This document shows positions 49,383 through 60,759 of a stretch of 64,000 bases of DNA, one piece after another. Source of the stretch: Mesostigma viride (taxonomy: Eukaryota > Streptophyta > Mesostigmatophyceae > Mesostigmatales > Mesostigmataceae). The DNA lies in the NCBI GenBank assembly GCA_009746045.1, contig RPFO01000156.1, forward strand, positions 4,531,091-4,595,090, written 5' to 3'. The notes under the pieces were generated by a model. That model did not search any database. It was not told the origin of the DNA and saw only the letters and a program-made list of their open reading frames with translations. Positions within the stretch are counted from its first letter, which is position 1. Each line of letters begins with the position of its first letter. The position numbers and the translations under genes were made by a program.

Positions 49383-51584
49383 CAGAGTTCCATTATACGG
49401 CGTATTATACGGTATTATACGGTATAATACGCGTTATACAAGGTCGAGCGGATAATTTTTATCCGTTTTATACGATTTGCCACCTTTAAGACCCCGGCGG
49501 ACAAGATTTCTTTTCTCAGACGCCGCAAGCGGCTCGAGAAGACTCTCTTCACCCTTGATGACGACTTGACCCTGGCGCAGCAACAACGGCGACGGGAGCT
49601 ATGGCCGACCTACCTCCAGCTCCGGCAGACCAAGGCGGGGCAGCCGGTGTACTGGAAGGGGGCGGCCATCTACGTCGGCCACAAGCCCTGGCAGGCGACC
49701 CCCCCCCCCCGCGGCCCCAGCGACTCCAGACGCCCCAGCTTAGGGGAATACAGCAGTAGTAGTGCAGAATAGATAGACCGTGGCCATGTACATGTACGCC
49801 TCCTAGAGGCACTATCCCAGCTAAGCCCCGCGCTTTATTTAATCATGTACATGTGTGCCTATGATGTGCCACACTCCAGACGATGCATAGCCTTATTTAG
49901 TAATGTTGTGCCCATGCAGGGAGTCACTCTCTGCTGAGAAGCCATGCCATAGCTCTTGTATAGCCATGATGATCTTCCCCCTCACAGGCATGCTCCCCCC
50001 TTACCCGGGCATAGCGTGATAGACCATGAGGGTGCGGGTGCCCTGGTGCACCTAGAGCAAGTGTTGTTTACATTCCCACCCTTGCAGGAAGTAGCTTAGA
50101 ATGTATTATAGGCCCATATGCCCCTTCTCAGGGCTATGTGCTACATATACTCCCAACGGAGTTATGTTCCTAATTAATTAATTAATTAATACGATTTGCG
50201 TATTTTTACGTATAATACGGCGAATAACACGTATCAGCGCGCGTATAATGGGGTTTTCGCGCTCATCCGAGGTCCGGCAGCCAAATTTTTCGTGCGGGAA
50301 CCAAGGCGGGAAAGCAAGGGAACTTAGAAACACTACGGAAACCATTCACTGGTTGACATTTGGCGACCGTGAGACACAAGGATCTTACAAGCAAGCTACA
50401 CTGTAGCATGGCAACCCTCCATGCTGTTTAGGTCTCTGCCCTTGCCTCTCGGGCAGGCATGCACCGAATATTGAAGTCATACAGAAAACTGACTGGTACG
50501 AGAGCATGGCCGCTTTACATTTTAGGCATGATCCTTAGGTCTTGAAAAGCTTATATCCTTGGCCAGGCAGCGTTGGGATGTGCGCGGATGTGTCTCGACC
50601 TTCTGCTCGATGCGGCAACCACGTTTCAGCAACCAGGTGGCGACCGTGCATGTGCTAACTGTTGATAGGCGGGAAATGCCCCTACATTTGAACGCGGATA
50701 GCTGTTTCACGTTATTCCTTACATGATTTATAAGCGACGACGGCCAGGAAAGGCTCGCAGCTACGTCCATCAGGTGGGCATGCTGGCTCCGTCAAGAAAG
50801 GTAATATGCGGTTTTGATCTGGTACGTGCTATCCTGTTCACGTGTTCATTGTACTGTATCAAGTTGTTGGGTGGATTGTAAAATAATCGTAGACCTGTAA
50901 TGGAGGTTTTCTGCTTGTCTTTTGGTTGCTTTACTGCCTCTACGCATTGTTGGCTTGTGATGGTTGGGGAATACCACGACGACATGCAGATTTTGGACCA
51001 GATTTGTCTGCTATTAGCTTATGCTTCATCGAAAGCAGTGACGTAGTGCTTGGCATTGTTTATAAATATGATAAGCTTGATAACGCGATATTTTTTCTTG
51101 CTAAAAGCATCTCGAAACAAGTGGTTTTCTGGCCAGATCTAGCCACTATTTCTTGTTTTGCTCGCCAAAGTCAGCCTTCTTCTTGTGTGCTCCTCATGCA
51201 TACAAGAAACATGGAGATGCCCAGGACCTGCTTGCATGGAAGCATAGCCATCTTACTTCTTTTGCTTTTTTCATCTTTCCATTTCATTTGGCGTTGTTTT
51301 TTAGGGTATAATGCATAGGTAATCTAGCTCCTCGGGAACCCCGGTTTTCACGTCCAGTGTTCCCAAGCACTGCTGAGCAGTGGCAACCCATGTATCATGT
51401 GTAATTTAGTGTCAGAAACATGTGGACTGCTTGAAATGATATCAAAATGCATGAAACAACCCCAAAAACGATTAAATCCAGTATTTGCGTATAATTTCCG
51501 GATAATACCGTATTATACCGTATTATCCATTATACGGACCCCGCGCGTATAACCGCGTATTGCGTATAATGGAACTCTGCTGAG
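49383..51584. mobile_element. TIR DNA element (hAT-like ends), non-autonomous
   Basis: The left end CAGAGTTCCATTATACG (49383-49399) is repeated inverted at the right (51563-51579). Both ends continue with tandem TATTATACGG/CGTATAAT words. The CAGAG/CTCTG start resembles hAT termini (CAGGG-like). A 7-bp direct repeat TCTGACC lies at 49376-49382 and 51585-51591, the right one offset by five bases from the inverted repeat. No transposase is encoded; the frame at 50926-51318 has no domain. A D2 element is nested at 49481-50188. Confidence 0.65.
49481..50188 (+). mobile_element. ORF1-only retroelement (D2 type) nested in the TIR element
   Basis: It is bounded by the perfect 11-bp duplication ATACGATTTGC (49470-49480 and 50189-50199). 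It starts in the ORF1 RNA-binding region (DKISFLRRRKRLEKTLFTLD, DDLTLAQQQ, RRELWPTYLQLRQ, VYWKGAAIYVGHKPW). A frame change in the C run near 49708 affects the last residues. The D2 3' UTR follows, with the stem ACTCC-CAAC-GGAGT (50149-50162) and a TAAT tail. ORF1 is followed directly by the 3' UTR. Confidence 0.9.
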
Positions 51585-51591
51585 TCTGACC

Positions 51592-52974
51592 ATGCACCGG
51601 TTGGTGCGCGCGACCGTTCGGCTCGGTTCCATGTCCCCGAGCGCCGCGCCCTAGTGGCCCGCCCTGACTGGTCTGCTCTATGGCCGGTCAGAGGGGATCC
51701 TGAGGACTGGACGGATCGACGCCGAGCACGAGCGGAACAGGTGCCGACAGGCGTACCTGGAGGCCCTGGACGCCCGGGCGGACGTCGTCGCGCTGGCCCA
51801 GGGTGCTCCCAACGCCGCCATTTTACATAGAGGGCTTTGCGGCCCGTGCCCCGTTGCTGGCATCCCGGCACCTGCCAGTCATGCCCCGCCGACGCCCCGG
51901 CCCGCTCTACCGCCAGGACCCCAAGGTCTTGACCGCCCGGCACCGCCTCAAGCGTAGCCGGGACCCGCTGCATGCTGAAACCGGTGCTCAAGGCCGCCCT
52001 TGTGGAGGCCTACGCACATGCTCAGGACGCAGAGGCGGCCCAGTGCATCGCCAATGCCAAGGCCGGCCTGCCAAGCTCGCAACCAGGGCAAGGACATGTG
52101 GTACCACCTCGACCGGCTCGGCGGCCGGCGGGCGGCGGCAGCGCACCCCGGTGGAGCACACGGGGGACGGCACGGCGCCGGTCAGCCTTGACCGTTGGTT
52201 GGCCCACAATGCTTCCTTGACAGGTGGGGCTCGCGCCCCCCCGGCCCCGCCGCTTAACCCCAAGATGGCCGCCCGCCTCGGTGTTGCCGGACCCCCCCCG
52301 CCGCCTGCGCCCCCCTCTAGCTCGGCCGCGGACTACCAAGTTCCCGCCTTGAAGGAGGGCTGCCTTGCCACCAACGACCTCGTCCACCCCTTCACTTAAT
52401 TGGAGGAATTGGTGGACATCGCCCGGCCTTGCTCGCCTGCGGTTCGACGCGGCGGTGACTCGGTGCCGACCACCTTTCTGCTGAGCTGCTGAAGACCCCT
52501 GACCCAGCGGTGAGGGAGCTTCTGCCGGCGTTCTGCATCCGTGTCCTGCTCTAGCTCTGATGAGCCTCGTCCACACTCCGCCTGCTGCATGAGTGGCAAA
52601 CGGCCATCCGCGTTATGCTGTACAAGAAGGGCTCTGCTGCTGACCCCGGTAACTATCGGGGTGTCTGCCTCGAGAGCGCCGCGCTGAAGATCTTCATGCA
52701 CATGCAGATCACCAAGATGCTGGCGGGTGAGCTGCCGCACCCGTGCAGGATCGCCAACGACCGCTTCTACACCAGCCGCGACATGCTGGACTGAGCTCCA
52801 CGACGTGCAGGGCCAGGTGCAGGTGGTGGGCACTATCATGCCCAATTACCGGCTTCAAGAACCAGCTTCTTACCCTCATGGGCCTGGTAGGTGAGGTAGA
52901 ACTGCGTGGGTGCCACCGCCTTCCCCACTCACGGGACAAGGCGGCTCCCCCACCAGTCCTACTCACCTTCCCCT
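51592..52974 (+). pseudogene. LINE ORF2 fragment: endonuclease-RT linker and RT motif 1
   Basis: It encodes, in changing frames, a linker with YRQDPKVLTARHRLKRSRDP and LVEAYAHAQDAEAAQCIANA, a Pro-rich stretch with SSSAADYQVPALKEGCLATN, and at 52.59-52.79 kb AIRVMLYKKGSAADPGNYRG followed by CLESAALKIFMHMQITKML, the first conserved RT block. The order is that of LINE ORF2 between endonuclease and RT palm. Many frameshifts are present. The 5' end is fixed only by the TIR element at 51591. Confidence 0.65.
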
Positions 52975-53621
52975 AGCTCCCCGGCCTGAGGATAAGCAGC
53001 GGTTCCTCTCTCGCCGCAAGCGGTTGCACGACCTCACCTGGACGCTGGATGACGACCTCACCCCCGCTCAGCAACAGCAGCGACGCGACCTGTGGCCGGA
53101 ATACCTCCGCCATAAGCAGGACCCCCAGAAGCCCAAGGTGTACTGGAGGGGCGGGGACCTGATGATCAAACACAAGATGTGGACGCCCCCAGCGGGCTAG
53201 AATAGCAATAGCCCTAGCTTGTAACCATTGGCGTCACTGCCGCTAAGGCAGCCATGCCTAGAATGTTGCCTAGCTGTGCCAACACACCTATAGTCACGTG
53301 CCGCCAACGCACGGTACACAACCAGCCATAGCCTTAGCCTAGTCCTAGTACAGCCATGCTACGCCCTGGCTATGTTCAGATTACTTGCCCACGCTCCTTG
53401 CTATGATATGCTCACATGGGTCTTATTGCACCCACAGACTGCCGGATCGTTAGCGTGTCCGTTTAGCTAGCGCGCCCGAATGCAGCTGGGGCATGCCTTT
53501 GGCATGAAGGAGACTGGGGGTCTCTGCCCTTTCTCCTGTAGTGCACACACAGGGATTAAAGGCACTTCGGTGCTCCGTGACTCCCCAACGGGAGCACGAG
53601 TTTAATTAATTAATTAATTAA
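52975..53621 (+). mobile_element. ORF1-only retroelement (D1 type), 5'-truncated
   Basis: The intact C-terminal domain frame (DKQRFLSRRKRLHDLTWTL, DDDLTPAQQQQ, RRDLWPEYLRHKQ, VYWRGGDLMI) stops at 53198-53200 and is followed by the D1 3' UTR, stem-loop (53581-53594) and TAAT tail. It is very close in sequence to 6843-7474, including the 3' UTR. A CCGGC word near 52980 and 53623 may be a short target duplication. Confidence 0.8.
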
Positions 53622-53625
53622 CCGG

Positions 53626-54504
53626 CGCGGGCTTCCCTTCAGGGAGGTCAAGGACCAGCTGGGGCGCAGGCCGGAGCAGGGGGACTACGCGTGGGCTGTC
53701 GATCAGGATGGGCTCACCCTCGTGGCGTGGCAGGACAGGCCGGAAGACGGTGTGGATGGCGTCCAAGGGGATCCCGCTCACGGAGGTGGAGGTCAGCCGC
53801 CATGGGGGCCGCGACATCCGCATCACGGTGCCTGCCCCCAGCCTGGTGCCGATCTACTGGGGGACCTACAAGGGGGTGGACTTGCAGGACCAGCTCGGGG
53901 CTGAATACCCTGTGCAGGATGCGCTCGTGACGCGCATTTGGTGGCACAGGGCTGCAACTGGCCACCTGGCCAACTCGGTCACCCACGCCTTCATCCTGCA
54001 CAAGCTTACCCGCGCTGGCCGCGCTGACATCTTCAGCCATGCTGGCTTCTTGAGCAAGCTGGCCGACGAGCTGTGCACCAATCAGTGGACAGGCGGCAGG
54101 GTGGCGGCTCTCCTCGCTGAGCCATATGTCCACCGTCCCGGGCGTGACGGCCGCCTTATAACGGCACCCACCTGGAGCCAGAGCGCATCCCCTTCGTGGA
54201 ACAGGCGCAGTGCGTGGTGTGCGCAGTCGAGAAGGTGCGCAAGCGCACCAATTTCTGGTGCAGGGACTGCGACACGGCGCTGTGCGTGGGCTCCTGCTGG
54301 AACGTGTAACACGGGGGGCTGCTGACCGGCCTGGACGGGGGCAACCAGAAGCAGCGCGCCCAGCTGCCCCTCTCGCGCCGTAGCGTGGCTGGCAGGGAGT
54401 GGGCTGAGTCCAACGGGCGCACCACAAGGGCTGCAGAGGGTGCTGGGCTGCTGACAGGGCATGTGAGGCGGCGTGCTCTGAAGAACAGGAGGCGCGCCTC
54501 GTAG
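53626..54504 (+). pseudogene. PiggyBac-like transposase, C-terminal part (frameshifted)
   Basis: The frames encode a DDE_Tnp_1_7-like end: LTLVAWQDR then KTVWMASKGIPL, VPIYWGTYKGVDLQDQLGAE (the Y--GVD--DQ signature), RIWWHRAATGHLANSVTHAF and ILHKL. After a frame change near 54160 comes a Cys-rich zinc domain CVVCAVEK...FWCRDCDTALCV as found at piggyBac C-termini, then a basic tail with RRRALKNRRRAS and a stop near 54502. The first catalytic Asp region is absent, since a D1 retroelement occupies the left side. A cut-and-paste transposase of this family targets TTAA, a word abundant in the retroelement tails here. Dead copy. Confidence 0.7.
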
Positions 54505-54721
54505 ATGGTAGCCAAGTATAGCTGTATAGGTCACCTTAGCATAGGGCTAGACCTTTGGCTACCGCCGCGCGCGCATGTTTGTGCTGGCACATGTTCGTGT
54601 GTTTTATGGCATGGTGTCTAATGTGCCAACACCTAGGCTTGACAATTTTGTGCATTTGTGTGTCTTGCCACATGTTTATGCCATATGGAATAAAGTTTTG
54701 CATTGGTTTGTTAGCAAATAG

Positions 54722-55230
54722 TAGCAAAAAAACTCAGTCCCTTTCAACGGACTGAGTTATTTTTGACTTTTTGCTACGTGGCGTGTAGAGCTCTGTAACA
54801 TTCCATGAAGTCAGTGTTCCTATGGCCTTCCTAGGATTATTTCCATCTGCCTTTGAAATTCCTGGGCCAACAACATTGTAACAGAACAGATATTGCATTA
54901 TGTACATGTCAAATCCCGATTTTCCGTACCCCCCTGGGGTGTGCGCTATTTATAGCACCCAAAAGTAACTGATTTGGGACCAGTGACCTATCCCCCATGA
55001 AAATCAACATATATTCATTGAGAATGATAGATTACAGAGGTGAGATAGGCATGCAACATATGGAAAAACCCGATAACTGGGAGAATAACCCTGAAGAAAT
55101 TAATAATCAACATATATGCATGCTTGGTACCAAGGGGTGGCCAGAAATTGTTTTTAGGCCATATATACAACAAATGTGCAAAGATGTGCAACTCAGTCCG
55201 TTTAATAGGACTGAGTTGCTACGGTTTAAG
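54722..55230. mobile_element. Short TIR element (MITE-like) with hairpin ends
   Basis: The left end GTAGCAAAAAAACTCAGTCC and the right end, inverted, GTAGCAACTCAGTCC match. Each end is itself a hairpin: ACTCAGTCC...GGACTGAGT at about 54730-54758 and at about 55191-55216. The inside is A/T-rich and non-coding. It lies about 220 bp after the piggyBac remnant, but no relation is shown. Confidence 0.6.
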
Positions 55231-56104
55231 GGTTAAGAGTACGAGTTGAGAATGACTTTGGAATGGTTTGGTTGCAATGGTGCGGCTCCTTGGCCGCTGT
55301 TTATTGCCTTAATTTATACATTTACAGCGTCGACCTTCTAGAGATGCCTAGAACCCTTATCTAGCTGCAATGTCGTTACAAGTATGGCAATGCAATATGT
55401 ATGCGTTGTGCACATGGAACCTTCTGGACACCAGACGCCATGGTTATATCTTAACAACCCGTGGCAAGACTGCGACCATTGTGGCAACCATTATGGCCAG
55501 CGACATGAGTCGCACCGGATTCATTGTCCGCATCCAGGTACTCAACATCACGTGCGGCAAACAGATATATTGCATAACAGAAAACCTGGATTGAATAATG
55601 CATACATTAATTTCAATGTGTCGTTCCGACAGTATTTTTCCGAGCCCTGCCCAGCATCATTTGTAATGCCTTACAACTGTGGGTGGGTGGGTGGCCGGGT
55701 GGGAGCTGAAAAGAGGCCTCCTTACGTCCCCTATATACACCACTCTAAGTACTGACTATGATTCACATTGCGCCACGCAGGCCTGGGCACCGGCTGGCGC
55801 AGGTAACAAGGTCTAGTGACGTACGTTAGAAGCTACCTAGGCCTGCACTCCGGAACCACACTCAGCCTCGGCACAAAAAGGGCCGGCCGTTGCAGTACCC
55901 TCATGACAAGCGCTAGTCTTACGCTACCTACGGCAGCTGGTCGGTCCCCTTTGAGCCCGTCCACGCGTCATTTATAAAATGAGCGAAGCTCAACAATTAT
56001 TTATTATTGTTCGTATTATTACTATTTACATTTTCTTTCTTTTTCTTTTTCCTTTTTTCCCTTTGTAATGTATCCTCCTTACTTTTTCTTTTAGCCCCTT
56101 CGTG
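55231..56104. other. Stretch without a recognised gene
   Basis: A 124-codon frame (55384-55755) with several Cys/His (CDHCGNHYGQRHESHRIHC) is the longest. It has no matching domain, no copy elsewhere and no supporting context. The last 150 bases are a T/C-rich tract. Confidence 0.4.
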
Positions 56105-56405
56105 CATGTATCAAGGAGACAACCAGCGCAGGCCCCTTCGTGTATGTGTGTATGTGTTCCCTCTTTTCCTTCTTAGTTTTGGTTGTTTTTGTTTTTGTTT
56201 TTGTTGTTGTTGGTGTGTGTGTGTGTGTGTGTATGTGTGTGTGTTTTCCCTATCAATCAACCTTTCTTGTTACCCTCTGTCTCCCTCCATGCAGGTCTTC
56301 CTAGAGATAGCCACGCGGCCTTCGCGTCTTTCCTCTCAGACAACTACCCTAGTCCTTCCACGGCGTTGGATCGCCATGCGTCCAGTCATAGTTGTCTCAC
56401 TTAGT
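56105..56405. repeat. Repeat E, copy 2 (inverted relative to copy 1)
   Basis: It contains TATCAAGGAGACAACCAGCG, a T/G-rich and (GT)n insert at about 56170-56245, then CTCCCTCCATGCAGGTCTTCC, CTCAGACAACTACCCTAGTCC and ATAGTTGTCTCACTT, the reverse complement order of 47690-47905. Confidence 0.6.
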
Positions 56406-56499
56406 CAAGCAAGGGCCGGAATACGTGCTACATGATCTCCGCGCACGGAGTCAAGTTATAAATATGAAATTTATCAGAATAAAATTTAACTTAATAAGG
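56406..56499 (+). mobile_element. LINE-B 3' terminus
   Basis: CAAGCAAGGGCCGGAATACG, TGCTACATGATCTCC and a variant stem CTCC-GCGCAC-GGAG (56437-56450), then an A/T tail. Only the last bases of the element are present. Confidence 0.6.
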
Positions 56500-58480
56500 T
56501 GACGGTCCCGGCGCGAATCTTTTGGCGCCGAAAAAATTCGCTGTACCCGCCCGTGCCGTGAAAAAGGGGTGCACGGTGCGCGCACCGACCCTAGTGGGGC
56601 TGGCCAGGGCGACTGCATTTAGGCGAAACTAGACAAAGATAGCATGCGGAATGCAGAAAAATTGCGCGAATCTTAAAGATGATGAGTTCATGATGTTTTT
56701 CCATAGCGGAGTTTGTGTGTTTTGCAATGTCGATGATTTTATTGATCGGATGACCATCGCCACGTACGGGGGTCCAATCTGAATTTTTCTTCGCGAGGAA
56801 TAAATTAGAATGCACGCTAGCGGCGGTGATTGTCAGGTTTTATTATGGGCGTCAATTAGCGCCAAGGATGCGTTAACATGCATTGCTATTAGTAGAGTTT
56901 TAAAAAATTTGCTGGGTTTTGGCAAGATTTCCGTCATTATCGGTAAGACAATCTCCAGGCTCGCGGGATGCGCGTCCTATCTTTCCATGGAAGGTTGGTC
57001 TTTCTTGCGCCGCGCTGGACGAAGGACAATAATGCCGATAATGGTACGATCGTGTGCTCAACGTCACCATATAAATGTTTCGCTTCCTTAAAGGGGTATC
57101 AACGCAAGTCATCGGCTTCTTTCCGTGCTGTTAGCGCCATGCAGGTAGCATGCCGTTCCGTGCCGCGCATCGCCAGAGTCCTGGCAGCTTTCAGTGATTT
57201 TATCTATGTTGCATGGCTGGGACGCGTATCAAGGCACGAGCCATGGCATGTCGGCAAGTTGTTAGTAGGGACTTAATTGTTGAGTGGTTTCTTGGAAGGA
57301 GTTTGCTAACAGCACTCAGTTTTATGTGAATATTGACGCAGCCTTTCTTAGCAGCGGCTTCAATGTTCTTAGCGGCTCACAAGCTTGAGGTTGTTTTTTC
57401 TTACCAAACAATTGCCCTGTAAAGAAAGACGGTAGTGGGTGTTCTGAGGGGCATACTGCATGAGTGGAGCTGCATGTAGGTAGGGATTATCAGTGATTTC
57501 AGTGTTTGCCTCTCTCCCACTGAATTAAGGGAGAGCCCAATCATATGCTAGCAAGGCAAGGTGACCAACTGACCATGGTAATTAAGAAGTCCTGGCACAC
57601 AGCATGTAGTATGATAAGTATGCTTTCTCTACAGGTGTACTATGTTGTTCACCTTGCTTGGGCAATCAGTGGATATGGCTTTCTAGAATGTATTTGCATT
57701 GGACAGCTTGGTTTTGGTATGGTGCTCACACCATAAACCTGGCCCGGGGATATGCTTTCGAAGTGTTGTCTAGCTAGCGGCCATGTAGAGCTACCTGCCC
57801 GATTGCTGTGCACTACACACAAACAAGCGCAAGGTTGCCTGTGCCGAGGTCAGGCAAGGGCAAATGAGGTGCCCTGTGCCCAGCCACCTCCTTGTACGTT
57901 GTGGTCATATTGGGCATATGGTGTGGAGCCTCTTGGATGGCATAGAGGAAGCTATGTTAGTGTGCCGTAATACTCACTATTGCCCGACCTTCCTTAGTGC
58001 CTGTCTGTACATGTCATGGCCAGCTGCCAAACGTTATAACTTTCACATTTGTACTAAGAATGAGCTCAAACCGTTTACAAGTGGGATGATGTTTGCCTAG
58101 GTCTAGTATTTGTCTATGACTCCCTGGCCATGTGTTATTGATTTGATTTATTTTTTCCAGCTGGCCCCCGCAAAAAGTACCATTTTGGGGGAAAATTATA
58201 CGACGGATACTATACGACGGATACTCATGTTTTTATGGCTCCAATTAGGTAGACAATCTGCAAATTTAGGCATTTATACGGGACTGACTTTGGGGCCGGG
58301 GCAAAATGATGCCCCCTTGTTCTAGGCAGAATGTGTCATAAATAGCGTCCCGGTTTTGCTATTTTTCAGTAGCGCATTACCGGTGTATCATAAACGTGTA
58401 TACGTACCACCCTCAACAAGAGTGGTGTGATGGACCCCCATCCTATTTACATGCCAAATTCATCTTTTGGGTACCCCTAG
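56500..58480. mobile_element. N element copy 4, inverted orientation
   Basis: It starts with GACGGTCCCGGCGCGAATCT, GGCGCCGAAAAAATTCGC, GGTGCACGGTGCGCGCACC and GGGCGACTGCATTTAGGCGA, the inverted GC-rich end of copies 2 and 3. It then shows TCCATGGAAGGT-GTC and GCGCCGC words shared with 28.73-28.77 kb, a GAATGAGCTCAAAC block near 58060, and AAATAGCGTCCCGGTTTTGCTATTT near 58340. The right limit is approximate. No conserved coding frame is present. Confidence 0.6.
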
Positions 58481-60660
58481 GTCAGCCTTGCATGTTATTC
58501 CATGATATGAGTTCAGGGGGGCTGGCATAGGACCCTCACCTTCATTGAAGTATTCAGGCAGTACTCGAGGGTGCTTCTGCCCCTACATAGACCTACTCTA
58601 CAGTAAGCGTTTTCGCGGCCAGTCATCGGCGACCCGGGTGGGTCCAACAAGGCCTCCAGCACCAGCATTCGTAACAGTATGGACGATCGAGCGCAGGTTG
58701 TAAGGAGCTCTGGCTGCTCTGCAGGCTGCAGCCCGTCGCAGAAATAACCTGAAGCAGATTCGACTGCATAGCGAGCACTGGGCCTACAGGCTACATAAGA
58801 TTTACTCCGGTTCCACGCCAGACCATCGCCATAGCCAGTGCGTAAGAGCTACTTTCACATCATCGGGGCAGTCCCAAGTAACCTTCGGAATTTTTCTTGA
58901 TTTTCGCTAGTGATACTCCGTCAATTTTTCAAACTATTCCGGTGATGCAATTGTTGTAATAAGCTAGAATTGAATATTGGTACCGGGAGTGCAGCCAACT
59001 ATTGCATAGAACGCTTGATCGCGCATGACGTCGAGTAAATGAATAACTTTTTCTCTTGACACAGATATGGAGATTTTATTCTCCATTTGATAAATCGGGG
59101 TTGCACGCGCACCCGCAAATGCAGCCATCCCGGGATATGACTTCACGTAAAGCTTGTGGGAATAAATATCGGACTCCCACGGTCTACAGTGTAGCACGTA
59201 GCAGATTTTAGGACAGCATTCTTGCCACAATCTCCAGCGTATCTGTATAGTATCCAAGGCTGGATCGTAAATCCCCATCTTCTATATCTCCCGTCTACAA
59301 GTAAGCCTCTCACCGGATTCATCATGCCGCCGCTTCCGCTCGGGGTTGTGAAGAACAAGGTGCGACGCGATGCGATATTGGCGTCTGCCTAGTAATTTAC
59401 CAAAATGTTTTCCGTCCTCGGTCTCGTGTGGTAGCCTCTCCTTGCCGCATGTCCGTGTCACTAGCCATGGTCATCAGTCCTCACATGACTAGCCACATCA
59501 CGGGCAGGACTGTTTACCACATGACATGACTGGCCATGTTCGTGTCACTAGCCACGGTCACCACATGCTTTTACTGCTGCTGGTCACCACGTGCTGATAC
59601 CGTTGATTTCTATCTCAATTACCCACCTATCAACCGATCATTTGTCGTTCGCATCCCGCCCCGAGAACACATCAACCCTTGCCACCAACTCCTCTCCCTC
59701 CTCCTCACTCGCCTCCCCCCTTTCCTAAAGCTTCGCTAAGCCTATCTTCTATTATGTCCTATACTTCCATAAGTGTTTGTACCGGTATATATACAAACAT
59801 CCCATGGCTCTTACCCTCGGGCATGTCGCCATGGACTGCCCCCCCACATACGCACCCCCCAAAAAGAGAAAAGGCTCAGTTGCCTCGATATAGACAGCTG
59901 CGACCATGGTGTACATAGTGGTGCACATCCAGCCGCCTCATTTGAACACCAGGCCAATTAGACACTTGGACACTTGTGTAATGGGCCGTGATGGGCTAAC
60001 TAACTCACTTGGACGCTTGGGCGTATCGGCCACTTGATGACATAGTTAGACGCTTGGGTGATATGGGAATCCCCTTAGCTTCCCTCGGACACTAGGTGTA
60101 TGGGGCACCTGGGCCACGTGGCCTCTAGGCTTATCACAGGCCACCCTTCAGGCCCCGTCAAGGCCACCCCCCAGGCTCATGAAGGCCACCCCTCAGGGGT
60201 ATCAAAGCCCGCCCGCCCTGTATGTGAAGACATACAGGGGCCCAACTTGTTTGTTGTATCATTTAGGCTTCTTAGTTGTTTCATTTAGGCTTGTGTGTTG
60301 ATTGGGTGGGTGCCATCCCTGACAGTACTTGCCTTGTCTCATGAGAAAAAGGGTTTTGGCTCACACCTCTAGGGCCACCCTTGCAATGTGGGCACGGATG
60401 CCATTTCTTGTCATCGCCCCGGGTGTCGGGCCAGGCGTCAAGCATCATGCGGTCTTCCTGTTGGCATGCCATGCTGCTCTTGCCATGTCATGCTCCTCTT
60501 GTCTTGGGGTAGTCCGTTGTCATGGGATCTGGTTCTCTTCTTGAAGTAAGTACTTGCGTGTCATGCGCATAAGCATGACACGGAGTACTATGCTAGTCTC
60601 ATTTCAAAAAAAATTACAAGAAAGTTCAACAAACAAACAAACAAACAAATATCCTCTTCT
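58481..60660. other. Stretch with minor repeats and no confident gene
   Basis: TGTCACTAGCCA(C/T)GGTCA words recur at about 59456-59560. GGCCACCC(C/T)(C/T)CAGG words recur at about 60139-60205. An (AAAC)n run lies at 60626-60650. It may include upstream exons or the promoter of the right-edge gene, but none can be placed. Confidence 0.4.
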
Positions 60661-60684
60661 CATGAAATGGTCTTGCTGTCTCAG

Positions 60685-60732
60685 AACAAGCTCCGTATTC
60701 CAGACTTGAAAGAAGATCAGTTAAGTCAAAAG
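60685..60732 (+). other. Possible small exon upstream of the right-edge gene
   Basis: A 48-nt segment is bounded by a good acceptor (TCTTGCTGTCTCAG) and a donor AAAAG|GTTTGC and encodes NKLRIPDLKEDQLSQK in phase 0, matching the phase-0 start of the exon at 61579. Codon use is more A/T-rich than in the later exons. Unproven. Confidence 0.3.
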
Positions 60733-60759
60733 GTTTGCTCTTATTCTTTCAACCGCTCC

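Noticed and set aside
53708-54427. Minus-strand frame of 237 codons opposite the piggyBac remnant
   Set aside because: It is the shadow of the transposase frame, with no recognisable motif.
55384-55755. Cys/His-rich 124-codon frame as a zinc-finger gene
   Set aside because: The spacing fits no zinc-finger class, there is no repeat of the motif, no splice support and no second copy.
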